64,000 nt of DNA from assembly GCA_963977105.1 (NCBI GenBank), contig CAXBNI010000001.1, forward strand, positions 434,001-498,000, given 5' to 3'. Of this stretch, positions 24,900-33,348 are shown piece after piece. The stretch comes from UBA2705 sp963977105. GTDB lineage: Bacteria; Pseudomonadota; Alphaproteobacteria; Micavibrionales; Micavibrionaceae. Positions within the stretch are counted from its first letter, which is position 1. The number at the start of each line of letters is the position of its first letter. The notes under the pieces were generated by a model. It had not been told where the DNA came from and ran no database searches. It was given only the letters and a program-made list of their open reading frames with translations. Position numbers and translations under genes: made by a program.

Positions 24900-27800
24900 C
24901 TAAAAAATCCAGTTCTTGTTGTAAGTCTACAGATACAAGTTGCGATACGCCTTGTTCAGCCATTGTAACGCCATAAAGGCGGTCCATTCGTGCCATGGTT
25001 AAGCGGTGGTGAGTAATGACCAAAAACCTTGTATGGCCACGGGCTGAGATTTCTTCTAGTAAATCACATACGCGGTCAACATTGGCGTCATCAAGCGGGG
25101 CGTCAACCTCATCAAGTACACATATAGGGGACGGGTTGGTTAAGAACATCGCGAAAATTAGCGCTATGGAGGCCAGTGTTTGTTCGCCGCCTGACATTAA
25201 TGAGAGCGACTGCACTGTTTTCCCTGGGGGCTGCGCGAAGATTTCGATGCCGGCATCCAATGCGTCATCAGAATCAACAAGCTGTAAATAAGCTTCGCCG
25301 CCGCGGTAAAGCTGTGTAAACAATGTTTTGAAGTGGGCGTTTACCTCTTCGAATGTTGCGACTAACCTTGCCCGTGCTTCTGTGTTTAGGGTGTTGATGG
25401 CTTTGCGTAGCTCATCAATGGCGAGGACTAGATCCTCTTTTTCTTTCAAAATAGACGTTAATGCGCCATCAATTTCTTTTAACTCATCGGACGCCTGTAA
25501 ATTAACAGGTCCAATCTTCTCACGCTTTATCGTTGCGCTATCTTTTTCTTGGCGCAGGCGTTTAAAGGTCTGCGGTATATCTTGGCCGCTATCATCAAGG
25601 TCGAGTGCATATTCAGCCTTGTTCAGCAGCATATTTGGCGCGCAATGATAATTACTTTGAATGTTTTCTCTTAATGCGCCGAGATGTACTTCGGCGTTGT
25701 GGACGTTTGCCTGTGCAGCGGCGCGGTCTTCACGTGCTTTGGCAAGCTCGGCTTCGACTGCTTTTAACTGCTTTTCGCTCTCGCTTGACGACATTTCAGC
25801 CTTGGCAAGGCGATCTGATGCTTTGTCGCACTCTCCTTCAATATTGCTCCGCGCGGATAAAAAGGCCTCTTTTTCAGCGTGAATTAGCGCGGGGCGATCC
25901 TTATTGTCTTCAATACGTAGCTTCAGTGTACCTAGTAGAGCAGAGAGCTTTTTTAACTGTTCTGCGCCGCGTATAGTACGGTTTTTAAGGGCGTTGCGTT
26001 CATCGGCTATGGCATGTATGCGGGCCTTGCGGCGGTTCTGTTCTTGAATTTGTTTATCAAGTTCCATGCAGGAATCTTGATGGATGAGGCGTGCTTCGTT
26101 TAGCTCCGCTTTTAAGCTGTCTATTTGTTCCTGCTTATCGTCTTCGGTATTTTCTTGCGCAGCGGCGAGGGCTAACTGTTTTTCCTTGATAAGCGTGTCA
26201 ATTTGCAGTTTCTCAGTGCTTAACTCGCTTGTTGCTTCGCCGTTGATCGTGATTTTCTCACTCAGGGCTTTGGTTTTATAGCTTGCTTGATCGCGTTCAT
26301 TTTCTAAATGGCGAAGTTCGCGCTGTTTGGTGCTTAGCTGCTGCGCAGTTTCGAGCTTTTGCTTTTTGTTGCGCGTCAGTTTATCGTGACAAGTGGTGAG
26401 CGTTTCTTCTACGCTCTGTGCTAATTTGCTGTACTCAGCAAGCTCGGCGGTTAATGCTTTGAGCCTGTTCTTGTATTTGAGGTGGGTGGCGAGCTGATCT
26501 GCAGCTTCTGCTTTCATGTGAAAGCCGTCCCAACGCCATAAATAGCCATTTGCGCTGACAAGGCTTTGTCCTGCGGATAGGCTGCGGCAGAGGGATTCGC
26601 CTTGGGTGTGATCTTGCACAATACCAATGGCTTTGAGCGCTTCATGTAACTCTTTAGGGGCGTCAACGTAGTCAAGCAGTGGCTTGATTGTATCGGGAAG
26701 CTTGGCCGCAGCAGCGGAGGGCTTGCCTGTCCAGACTTTATCCATTTCGGCATCTGTGGATGCAAGCAACGTATCGCCAAGCGCGCGTGAGAGCGCCACC
26801 TCATAGCCTGATGTTACATTCATGTCGTCAAGGACGGTTTTATCATCAAACGCGCTAAGGAAGCTTTGTAGCGTCTTCTTCTCTGCCTCGAGTGCGGATA
26901 TTTTTTGCTGCGATTCTCGGCTTTGTGACGATAGCGTGTCTTTTTCGATGCTGAGGGATTCTTCGGTTTCGTCGCAATTTTTAATCACTTTAGAGAGCCC
27001 CGCAATGGCGGCTTCATGCTCTTCAAGCAAGGCTTGCTGCTGCGCCATATTGGGCAGAGCGGCTTGTTCTTGTGCTAATAATTTTAGCGTTTCTGCCAAA
27101 CCATGCTGTTTGTGGATGATGCGTTCGCGTTGCCCGGTGACTTGGCTGAGTTCACGGCTTAGCGATTCGCCCTTTGCGCTTGCTGATAATAGCAACTCTA
27201 GCGCTTTCTGATGGCGTTTTTCGAGGGCTTCGACCTGTGCTGCACTGGCTATTTTCTGCTGCTCTAATGGCTTGATAATGTCATCTTCATTTTCAAGGTG
27301 TTCATGTAGCGCTTTTTCTTCATTTTCGACTTTGATTAGCTGGTCTTTGTTGTCGTCTAATGTCTTGGTTTCATAAGTTAAGTCATCTTCAGCGCGTTTA
27401 AGGTTCTCCACGCTGTCTTTTAACAATGCCTGTATTTTCTTTTCTTCATCTTCAAGGCGCGACAAGGCCATTGTTTGACTATGCAGGGCAGCTGTCAATT
27501 TCATGTGTTCATTGCGCAGCTTCGGCAGGTCACGCTTGGATTCGTTTGTTTGGGTGGTGAGGCTCGTCACATTCTTCATTTTGTCAGCGACAAGGGATTC
27601 GACCGTGTCATATATCCGCAGCGCATTTTGCTGCTGGCTTTTGGATTGATGCCATTCAACATAGGCGATTTGGCGCTCTAACTTGCGGATGTCAGCATTT
27701 AACTCTTTGTAACGCTCCGCTTGACGCGCCTGACGTTTTAGCGCGTCAATCCGCGATGACATGCTTTCTGATATGTCATCAAGCCGGGTTAAGTTGGTCT

Positions 27801-28365
27801 CCGCGGCTTTTAAACGTAGCTCAGCTTCGTGGCGGCGGGCGTACAGGCCTGCTACGCCCGCAGATTCTTCAAGAACATGACGGCGGTTCTGTGGCTTGGC
27901 GTTGATAATTTCAGATACGCGGCCTTGTGAAACGATGGAAGGTGAGTTTGCCCCTGTCATAGTGTCCGCAAAGAGCATCTGCACATCACGGGCGCGCGAT
28001 GTCTTGCCGTTAATGCGATAGATTGACCCTTTGTCACGGTTTATGCGGCGCGTGATCTCGATATCGTCATGTTGGTTATAAGGGGCAGGGGCTTCGCGGG
28101 TTTGGTTATCGAGCACAAGAGTGACTTCGGCAAAGTTACGTGATGGGCGGCGCTCTGTGCCGTTGAAAATCACATCATCCATGCCTGCGCCACGCATTTT
28201 ACGCGCAGAGCTTTCACCCATACACCAACGCAGGGCCTCAACAAGGTTGGACTTGCCGCAACCATTAGGTCCAACTATGCCTGTGAGCCCGACCGCTATG
28301 TCGAGCTCACCACGGTCAATAAATGACTTGAAGCCATTTAGCTTTAGTTTTGAAAACCTAATCAT
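24886..28365 (-). CDS. smc: Chromosome segregation protein SMC
   Basis: Condensin ATPase that compacts and separates chromosomes, normally with ScpA and ScpB. The 1159-residue protein shows the SMC layout: Walker A (GIVGPNGCGKSN) at the N-terminus, two long coiled coils, a hinge near residues 510-640, and a C-terminal head with LMSGGEQTLASIAL and Walker B (ICVLDEVDAPLDDANVDR). It follows a DsbA-like gene by 21 bp and overlaps atpI. The dsbA-smc pairing is usual in alphaproteobacteria. The ribosome site before the ATG is weak. Confidence 0.96.
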   Translation of the reverse strand: MIRFSKLKLNGFKSFIDRGELDIAVGLTGIVGPNGCGKSNLVEALRWCMGESSARKMRGAGMDDVIFNGTERRPSRNFAEVTLVLDNQTREAPAPYNQHDDIEITRRINRDKGSIYRINGKTSRARDVQMLFADTMTGANSPSIVSQGRVSEIINAKPQNRRHVLEESAGVAGLYARRHEAELRLKAAETNLTRLDDISESMSSRIDALKRQARQAERYKELNADIRKLERQIAYVEWHQSKSQQQNALRIYDTVESLVADKMKNVTSLTTQTNESKRDLPKLRNEHMKLTAALHSQTMALSRLEDEEKKIQALLKDSVENLKRAEDDLTYETKTLDDNKDQLIKVENEEKALHEHLENEDDIIKPLEQQKIASAAQVEALEKRHQKALELLLSASAKGESLSRELSQVTGQRERIIHKQHGLAETLKLLAQEQAALPNMAQQQALLEEHEAAIAGLSKVIKNCDETEESLSIEKDTLSSQSRESQQKISALEAEKKTLQSFLSAFDDKTVLDDMNVTSGYEVALSRALGDTLLASTDAEMDKVWTGKPSAAAAKLPDTIKPLLDYVDAPKELHEALKAIGIVQDHTQGESLCRSLSAGQSLVSANGYLWRWDGFHMKAEAADQLATHLKYKNRLKALTAELAEYSKLAQSVEETLTTCHDKLTRNKKQKLETAQQLSTKQRELRHLENERDQASYKTKALSEKITINGEATSELSTEKLQIDTLIKEKQLALAAAQENTEDDKQEQIDSLKAELNEARLIHQDSCMELDKQIQEQNRRKARIHAIADERNALKNRTIRGAEQLKKLSALLGTLKLRIEDNKDRPALIHAEKEAFLSARSNIEGECDKASDRLAKAEMSSSESEKQLKAVEAELAKAREDRAAAQANVHNAEVHLGALRENIQSNYHCAPNMLLNKAEYALDLDDSGQDIPQTFKRLRQEKDSATIKREKIGPVNLQASDELKEIDGALTSILKEKEDLVLAIDELRKAINTLNTEARARLVATFEEVNAHFKTLFTQLYRGGEAYLQLVDSDDALDAGIEIFAQPPGKTVQSLSLMSGGEQTLASIALIFAMFLTNPSPICVLDEVDAPLDDANVDRVCDLLEEISARGHTRFLVITHHRLTMARMDRLYGVTMAEQGVSQLVSVDLQQELDFLDDAA

Positions 28366-28386
28366 TCAGTATGATGTGCCTTTAAC

Positions 28387-29166
28387 TTACTCTTCTGTAG
28401 AGCCAGCATTTTCTAGTGCACGAAGGATTTGTTTTTTCACAAGCTTAAAGTTGGTAAGTGCTTGAAGCTTTTCATTTGTCGGGAAAGCAACAACAGTCGG
28501 CGTTGAAGACACGCTATAAGCTGTTTGCGCTTTTTTAACGCCGTCTAGTAAAGTTTGCTCAAGTTCTTTATCGGCAATACATTCTTCGATTTGTTCATCA
28601 TTCATGCCTGCAAGTTTTGCGTGCTGGAATAATGGTGTGCGGTCTTCGGTGAATGCCCACACGTCTTGTGTTTGAAATAACAGATCCATGAATTTATACT
28701 GACGCGCAGGGGCCATGCAGCGTACAAGCTTCGCAGCATCTAGACCTGACTGGCTTGTTGGAAAATCACGAAATTCAATATAAAGCTGACCTTTGTCGAT
28801 AAATTCTTCTTTTATCTGTGGCAGCATAGAGTTGTGAAACTCTGCGCAGTGGCCACATGATAGTGATGCGTATTCAACTAAATATACAGGTGCATTTTTA
28901 TCACCGAGCGAAATAGCAGGAAAAACTCCAAGGCCATCAGGTGAGGGGCGTGCGGTGTCTTCTTCTTCTTCTTCTTTAGTGACGATTTCAGCCGTAACTT
29001 CCGTAGTGATCGTTTCTTTTGTAGTGACGGTCATTTCTTTTACTGTGGCCGGTTGAACATTAACTTCGCCCGCTTCAGCGTTGACACTGCGAGAGGAAAT
29101 TGAATAACCAATGAGGCTTAAAGCGGTTACCGCAAGTATAGCCATAAATATTTTCTGTAGGTTCAT
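28387..29166 (-). CDS. DsbA-family thioredoxin-fold protein
   Basis: A membrane-anchored or secreted thiol-disulfide oxidoreductase. The N-terminal hydrophobic segment (IFMAILAVTALSLIGYSI) is followed by a Thr/Glu-rich linker with five consecutive Glu, then a thioredoxin fold with an inserted helical domain. The active site is CGHC in YASLSCGHCAEF, and the cis-Pro loop is VSSTPTVVAF. The ATG at 29166 is chosen for its AAGGA site; an upstream in-frame ATG at 29190 lacks one. Homologs sit between DUF721 and smc in many alphaproteobacteria; here other genes separate it from DUF721. Confidence 0.9.
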   Translation of the reverse strand: MNLQKIFMAILAVTALSLIGYSISSRSVNAEAGEVNVQPATVKEMTVTTKETITTEVTAEIVTKEEEEEDTARPSPDGLGVFPAISLGDKNAPVYLVEYASLSCGHCAEFHNSMLPQIKEEFIDKGQLYIEFRDFPTSQSGLDAAKLVRCMAPARQYKFMDLLFQTQDVWAFTEDRTPLFQHAKLAGMNDEQIEECIADKELEQTLLDGVKKAQTAYSVSSTPTVVAFPTNEKLQALTNFKLVKKQILRALENAGSTEE

Positions 29167-29356
29167 TTTTAGATTCCTTACATCGTCCATTTGAATTACA
29201 TCTTTTGATTAGTTCATATGTAGCAATATAGGTTTTACTTGGCAATCTTAAAGCTCTGCATAACTGTAATTACAAACAAATTCTGAATTGGGCGTGATTT
29301 TTATTGACATAATACAAGCTATGCATTATCAATATGAAAAATTATTGGAGAACGCC

Positions 29357-29671
29357 ATGTCGAGTTTAGCAGATTTATTTAGAGCAGAAGTTACCCTGAG
29401 AAAAGAGGCTGATGATGGCTATGAAGGCAGGGTTCAAGTTTTTAATGTGAATGATATAAAGAGATATTATAATATTCACAGTAGCGCTCAAGAACATGAG
29501 AGTGCAAAGGCGGGCGGAAAGCATTTAAGTTATGTGTATTTTCTAAACTCAGATAACAGCTATGACTGCGAAGGCGTTAAGGAAAGCGTTGGGGAAATTA
29601 AGTCTCTCATACGTGACGCCGAAGATGAGCGTATTACCCGCATTCAAAAAGCACGATTACAAATAGCATAA
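29357..29671 (+). CDS. Hypothetical protein, first of a tandem paralogous pair
   Basis: Not recognised. From the ATG at 29357 (TTGGAG seven bases upstream) it has 104 residues; a longer frame from 29288 adds 23 residues with no ribosome site. It is soluble and charged, without signal peptide. Its start (SLADLFRAEVTL) and end (EIKSLIRDAEDERITRIQKARLQI) match the next gene (LSTLFKATILV; EIDALIVQAQDKRMKRIQKSRLGI), so the two are probably paralogs. They form a two-gene plus-strand unit, 12 bp apart, divergent from the DsbA-like gene. Confidence 0.7.
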   Translation: MSSLADLFRAEVTLRKEADDGYEGRVQVFNVNDIKRYYNIHSSAQEHESAKAGGKHLSYVYFLNSDNSYDCEGVKESVGEIKSLIRDAEDERITRIQKARLQIA

Positions 29672-29683
29672 AGGGACGAATGC

Positions 29684-30025
29684 ATGATTGAGGCAAAAAT
29701 TGATCTCTCAACCTTATTCAAAGCCACAATATTGGTGCATGAAGGCTACGGTATTAATGATGGCGAAAAGAAACTGAAGCCACGACTTGTTGATGCTGAT
29801 AGGTTTTTATACGCAGAGGCTCGTTATGAGAGTAATGATGAGCGCGATGAGCTTATTGAGCGATGCGGCGATGTTTCGACTTTATACCTACAGACAGGCA
29901 GCGATTCTGAAGAGAGTTTCCGTACAGTCGAAACACCAGAAGAGATTGATGCGTTAATTGTTCAGGCGCAAGATAAACGCATGAAGCGCATCCAAAAATC
30001 ACGCTTAGGCATTGGTATTATCTGA
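29684..30025 (+). CDS. Hypothetical protein, second of a tandem paralogous pair
   Basis: Not recognised. A 113-residue soluble, acidic protein (SNDERDELIERCGD, GSDSEESF). Its N- and C-termini resemble those of the preceding gene, with the shared ending RIQK-[A/S]-RL. The middle differs more, as expected for diverged duplicates. A GGGACGA stretch lies upstream of the ATG. It is convergent with the OmpA-domain gene, with eight bases between the stops. No known family member comes to mind, and the function is open. Confidence 0.7.
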   Translation: MIEAKIDLSTLFKATILVHEGYGINDGEKKLKPRLVDADRFLYAEARYESNDERDELIERCGDVSTLYLQTGSDSEESFRTVETPEEIDALIVQAQDKRMKRIQKSRLGIGII

Positions 30026-30033
30026 TAAATAAG

Positions 30034-31341
30034 TTAATTGATTAACTCAACGTCAATACGGTCAATGGGGAGCTTGTTTGTGTTTTTACCCAAGGCGCGC
30101 ACATCAATGCGGTGACTTTCAATCTTTTTCGATAGCAAGTAAGTGCGCAAAGCCAGTGCTCGCGCAAGTGATACGCGGCGTGCGGAGCTTGGTGTGTCAT
30201 CAACGGCTTGTGCGTAGGATAAAATTTCAATACGAATATCAGCTTTATTTTCTAACGTCCTTAAGATGCCTGTGTCTATTTCTTGTTTCATATCATCGGC
30301 TATATCGGTTTCGCCAAAAGCAAAGAAAAGTGTGGCTTGGTGTGCCTGCGTAGTATCAAAATAAGCTTCGGCGCGGTTTTTGACGGGCGCGCCTGTCGCA
30401 ACGTTTGAATCAATACCATCAATGACATTCGTAACGTCCAATGCCTCGTTAGCGGTGGCGTCAATATTTTCCAATTCTAGCGCAACAGAAATATTACTGA
30501 ACTTGTTATTAGTAATCGGTGTTTCTGTCGCCATCGGGGCAGAAATTGATTTTACAGCGCTGGATTGCTTTACAAAGTCGGGTTGCGCCAGTGGTGTTGC
30601 GGCGACAACCACAGGTGGGACGGCAGGCATGTTTTGTTTGACGTTTGTTTTGTTGCGCGCAGCTATTTTCGCGGGGCGCGCTTTTGGGCGCTCGGCTATA
30701 TCTGTGCGTTCATATAACGACTGAGAGAGCTCGTCAATCTCCTGCTTTGGCAGCGGCGCGCTTTTTGTAGGTTCTATTTTATGCGGTGCGTTGCTTGGCG
30801 CGGCCTCTGTTTTTGCCGCTTGCTTTATGAGGGTTTCTGGTCTCGGCATGGCGGGGGCTGGTGCGGTGGCTTGCGATTTTACGATTTCAGTGACCGCATT
30901 CTTAATTTTGGGCGCTTTAGGTGCTGCTGCTGCTGCTGCTGCAATGGAAGGCGGCCGTAGAGGCATAACTTTATTTGGTCTTTTTATAGGCAAAAGAACA
31001 TTTGCCGCTTTTGGCAGCTTCGACTTCTTTGATGCTGTGTTAACAATAGGCTTAAATGTTTCTTCATACTGCAGCTCAGTATCCATTGTATTAGGTTGTC
31101 GCTTTGCAGCCGCGCGTGGAGCCGTCTGGGGTGCAGGAGCTTGTTTTTGCGTCGTGCCAGATTGGTCGGGTATAGGTGTGCTGATGTCATCTTCGAACAT
31201 TGACGGTAGCTCATAACCATCAATAACATCATCCGCTGCTTGTGTGGGGGTAAAATGAAGAATGACAAGCGCAGCCAGAAATGTACTGAATGTTGTTTTC
31301 AGTGCGATGTGCTGGATATGTTTAAGGGCTGCGCGTGTCAT
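30034..31341 (-). CDS. Exported OmpA-domain protein
   Basis: A 435-residue envelope protein. The N-terminus has a signal peptide (about 1-35, ending QAA). A long Pro/Ala/Lys-rich low-complexity linker (about 45-290), including seven Ala in a row, leads to a C-terminal OmpA/MotB-like domain with ATLFFAFGETDIADD, IRIEILSYAQAVDD and SARRVSLARALALRTYL. Such domains usually grip peptidoglycan noncovalently. The gene lies five bases after the IMPase gene and downstream of efp on the minus strand; the IMPase/OmpA pairing occurs in other alphaproteobacteria. Cellular role unknown, structural link between envelope layers is likely. Confidence 0.82.
   Translation of the reverse strand: MTRAALKHIQHIALKTTFSTFLAALVILHFTPTQAADDVIDGYELPSMFEDDISTPIPDQSGTTQKQAPAPQTAPRAAAKRQPNTMDTELQYEETFKPIVNTASKKSKLPKAANVLLPIKRPNKVMPLRPPSIAAAAAAAPKAPKIKNAVTEIVKSQATAPAPAMPRPETLIKQAAKTEAAPSNAPHKIEPTKSAPLPKQEIDELSQSLYERTDIAERPKARPAKIAARNKTNVKQNMPAVPPVVVAATPLAQPDFVKQSSAVKSISAPMATETPITNNKFSNISVALELENIDATANEALDVTNVIDGIDSNVATGAPVKNRAEAYFDTTQAHQATLFFAFGETDIADDMKQEIDTGILRTLENKADIRIEILSYAQAVDDTPSSARRVSLARALALRTYLLSKKIESHRIDVRALGKNTNKLPIDRIDVELIN
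30922..30942. repeat. TGC trinucleotide repeat, seven copies
   Basis: Seven perfect TGC units on the plus strand, which code seven Ala on the minus strand inside the linker of the OmpA-domain protein. Length change by slippage would keep the frame and alter only linker length. Confidence 0.9.
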
Positions 31342-31346
31342 TACTA

Positions 31347-32147
31347 TTATTTATGTGCCTTGCTTAAAAGACCGCTAAGTTCACTTACCGCATGTTCGTG
31401 GCCTGCAATAACATTACCTGAATAAACTGGGTTTGCTTTAGGGTTAGTGTAATCTCTAACAAAGCCGCCTGCTTCTTTGACGATCAGGCTTGCCGCAGCA
31501 ATATCCCATGGGTGAATAAAGCGTTCCCAGAAAGCATCAGCGCGGCCTGCTGCAACGTAGGCCATATCAAGGGCGGCTGCGCCCATGCGGCGTACGCCAG
31601 GATAAACAGAGCTGACCAAACGCATTTCTGTATAAAAGCTATCAAAATGTTCTTTCTGGCGACCGGGGTGACCACAAAACATAACCATTTCGTTTGGTTC
31701 GCGGCGCGCAGAAACGCGGAGGCGGCGATGTCTTAAAAAGGCGCCAGTGCCTTTGTCGGCTGAGAACATTTCATCTTTAACTGGGTCAAGAATAACAGCG
31801 GATACAATTTCGCCATTTTTTTCAAGTGCAACTGAAATACACCAATGTGGAATGCCGTGTAAAAAGTTAAATGTACCATCAAGCGGATCAATGATAAAAC
31901 GGTGTTCGCCGTCAGAGCCTTTAACTTCGCCGCTTTCTTCCATCAAGAAGCTGTAATTAGGGCGGGCTTTTGTAAGTTCTTCGTGCAAAATTTGCTCAGA
32001 ACGTTGGTCGGCGGCTGATACAAAGTCAGCAGGGCCTTTAACAGAAACTTGCAAGTTTTCAACTTCGCCAAAATCTCTGATTAAAGAACGACCAGCTTTT
32101 TCAACTGCGCGCATCATTACGTTTAGGGTTGGGGTCCGTGCCACCAT
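31347..32147 (-). CDS. Inositol monophosphatase family protein
   Basis: A 266-residue metal-dependent phosphatase of the IMPase/FBPase-like fold. Metal-site motifs: LMEESGE, FIIDPLDGTFNFLHG and, near the C-terminus, IHPWDIAAASLIVKEAGG. This form, upstream of an OmpA-domain gene and downstream of efp, is typical of alphaproteobacteria (often called SuhB-like). Substrate could be an inositol phosphate or a related sugar phosphate; the sequence does not decide. AAGGA lies 11 bases before the ATG. Two further members of this fold are at 47634-48470 and 48489-49319. Confidence 0.9.
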   Translation of the reverse strand: MVARTPTLNVMMRAVEKAGRSLIRDFGEVENLQVSVKGPADFVSAADQRSEQILHEELTKARPNYSFLMEESGEVKGSDGEHRFIIDPLDGTFNFLHGIPHWCISVALEKNGEIVSAVILDPVKDEMFSADKGTGAFLRHRRLRVSARREPNEMVMFCGHPGRQKEHFDSFYTEMRLVSSVYPGVRRMGAAALDMAYVAAGRADAFWERFIHPWDIAAASLIVKEAGGFVRDYTNPKANPVYSGNVIAGHEHAVSELSGLLSKAHK

Positions 32148-32189
32148 GAGTTTTTATTCCTTATTTAATAATTCTTATAATTTTGAGAT

Positions 32190-32756
32190 TTAGTCTTTTG
32201 CGCGTTCAGAATAACTGGCATCTTCAGTTTTTACAATGATATGTATGCCGGCTTCAATATGCGGGGGCACCATAACTTTGATTCCGCCAGTTACAACAGA
32301 CGGTTTATATGATGTTGTCGCTGTTTGGCCTTTGATCACAGGGTCGGCCTCTAGCACTTCAACTTTTACAGTGTCAGGGATTGTCACGCTTAGCGCGAGG
32401 CCTTCGAATGTTTCAATAACGCAGACCATACCTTCTTGCAAAAACTGCGCGGGTGCACCAATAACGTCGTCAGGCACTTCGATTTGTTCATAGTTTTCAA
32501 GGTGCATAAAGGTATGCTTACCATCCTCGGCAAATAAATACTGGTAATCTTCTTGTTCCAGATAGACACGTTCAACAGTTTCTTGTGTACGAAAACGGAC
32601 GTTATCTTTGTTGCCTGTTTTAATATCTCGCATTTCAATTTGCATGACTGATGCGCCTTTACCAGGCGTTATGATCTCGTATTTTTCAACGACGCATAGG
32701 CGGCCATTATAATCCAAAACGTTACCTTTACGTATCGTATTTGCGTTAACTTTCAT
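32190..32756 (-). CDS. efp: Elongation factor P
   Basis: Relieves ribosome stalling at polyproline stretches. The 188-residue protein has the three EF-P domains. The tip loop is ITPGKGAS with Lys at position 33, the residue that EpmA modifies with beta-lysine in bacteria of this type; epmA is present at 17756-18781. The second domain has RTQETVERVYLEQEDYQYL and the third FEGLALSVTIPDTV and the C-terminal IKVMVPPHIEAG. It is followed by the IMPase gene 42 bp downstream. Confidence 0.95.
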   Translation of the reverse strand: MKVNANTIRKGNVLDYNGRLCVVEKYEIITPGKGASVMQIEMRDIKTGNKDNVRFRTQETVERVYLEQEDYQYLFAEDGKHTFMHLENYEQIEVPDDVIGAPAQFLQEGMVCVIETFEGLALSVTIPDTVKVEVLEADPVIKGQTATTSYKPSVVTGGIKVMVPPHIEAGIHIIVKTEDASYSERAKD

Positions 32757-32797
32757 GCCTTTATTTCCTTATATTTGAACGTAAGCTCGTCGGCTTT

Positions 32798-33286
32798 TTA
32801 ATTTCTGTGCTTATCAACTAGCATAGCCTTACCTAAACTTTCAAGTCGCAAGCGCATTTCAGGGTCAGAAATATTTTCCAATATGGTGTTTAGTTCGGCT
32901 TTTTCTTGGGCTGTAAGGGTCGGTTTTTGGGTTCTAAAAGATGGTTTTTTCGATGCGTTGGCAGGAATATGAACAAACTTAATTGCGGTAATCCAGCGCT
33001 CACCGAAAATGCGGTTGATGCGTTCCAGTATTAAGTCGACCTGATAATGTAATAAGGTTGCTTGCGCGCTAGGCGTTGCTATCTCAAGCGTTGCGGAAGG
33101 TTTTTCGCGGCGGTTTTTTGGTCTTCTGTATTGGACTTTTATGGGTTGGGCATGGCGTGCCATCTCTTCGCCCATGATTTGATCCCAATGGGCAAGTATA
33201 CGGCCAAGCGAAATGAATTTCTTGCTACACGACTTGCGTGTAACTTTCGAAACTGCATAAGAGAGTTGTTTTGGCCCTAATGACAT
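32798..33286 (-). CDS. DUF721-domain protein
   Basis: A 162-residue protein of the DciA-related DUF721 group, basic and soluble. The N-terminal domain shows GRILAHWDQIMGEEMARHAQPIKV and LEIATPSAQATLLHYQVDLILERINRIFGE, the conserved DUF721 core; DciA members of this family load or help the replicative helicase. The C-terminal third is a helical tail (TLTAQEKAELNTIL). It is divergent from mutY, a standard alphaproteobacterial arrangement. There is no clear ribosome site before the ATG, so a leaderless mRNA is possible. Confidence 0.82.
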   Translation of the reverse strand: MSLGPKQLSYAVSKVTRKSCSKKFISLGRILAHWDQIMGEEMARHAQPIKVQYRRPKNRREKPSATLEIATPSAQATLLHYQVDLILERINRIFGERWITAIKFVHIPANASKKPSFRTQKPTLTAQEKAELNTILENISDPEMRLRLESLGKAMLVDKHRN

Positions 33287-33348
33287 ACTATAAAAGTATC
33301 CTAAATATAATCTGAATTTTTCTGCAAGACTTGCAAGTTAGACTAAAT

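Noticed and set aside
26822..27211. A Ser/Cys-rich 129-residue plus-strand frame
   Set aside because: Antisense to the coiled-coil part of smc; such frames are common opposite coiled coils.
28940..28990. Run of TTC repeats as a possible microsatellite or regulatory repeat
   Set aside because: It codes the Glu-rich linker of the DsbA-like protein and is short and imperfect.
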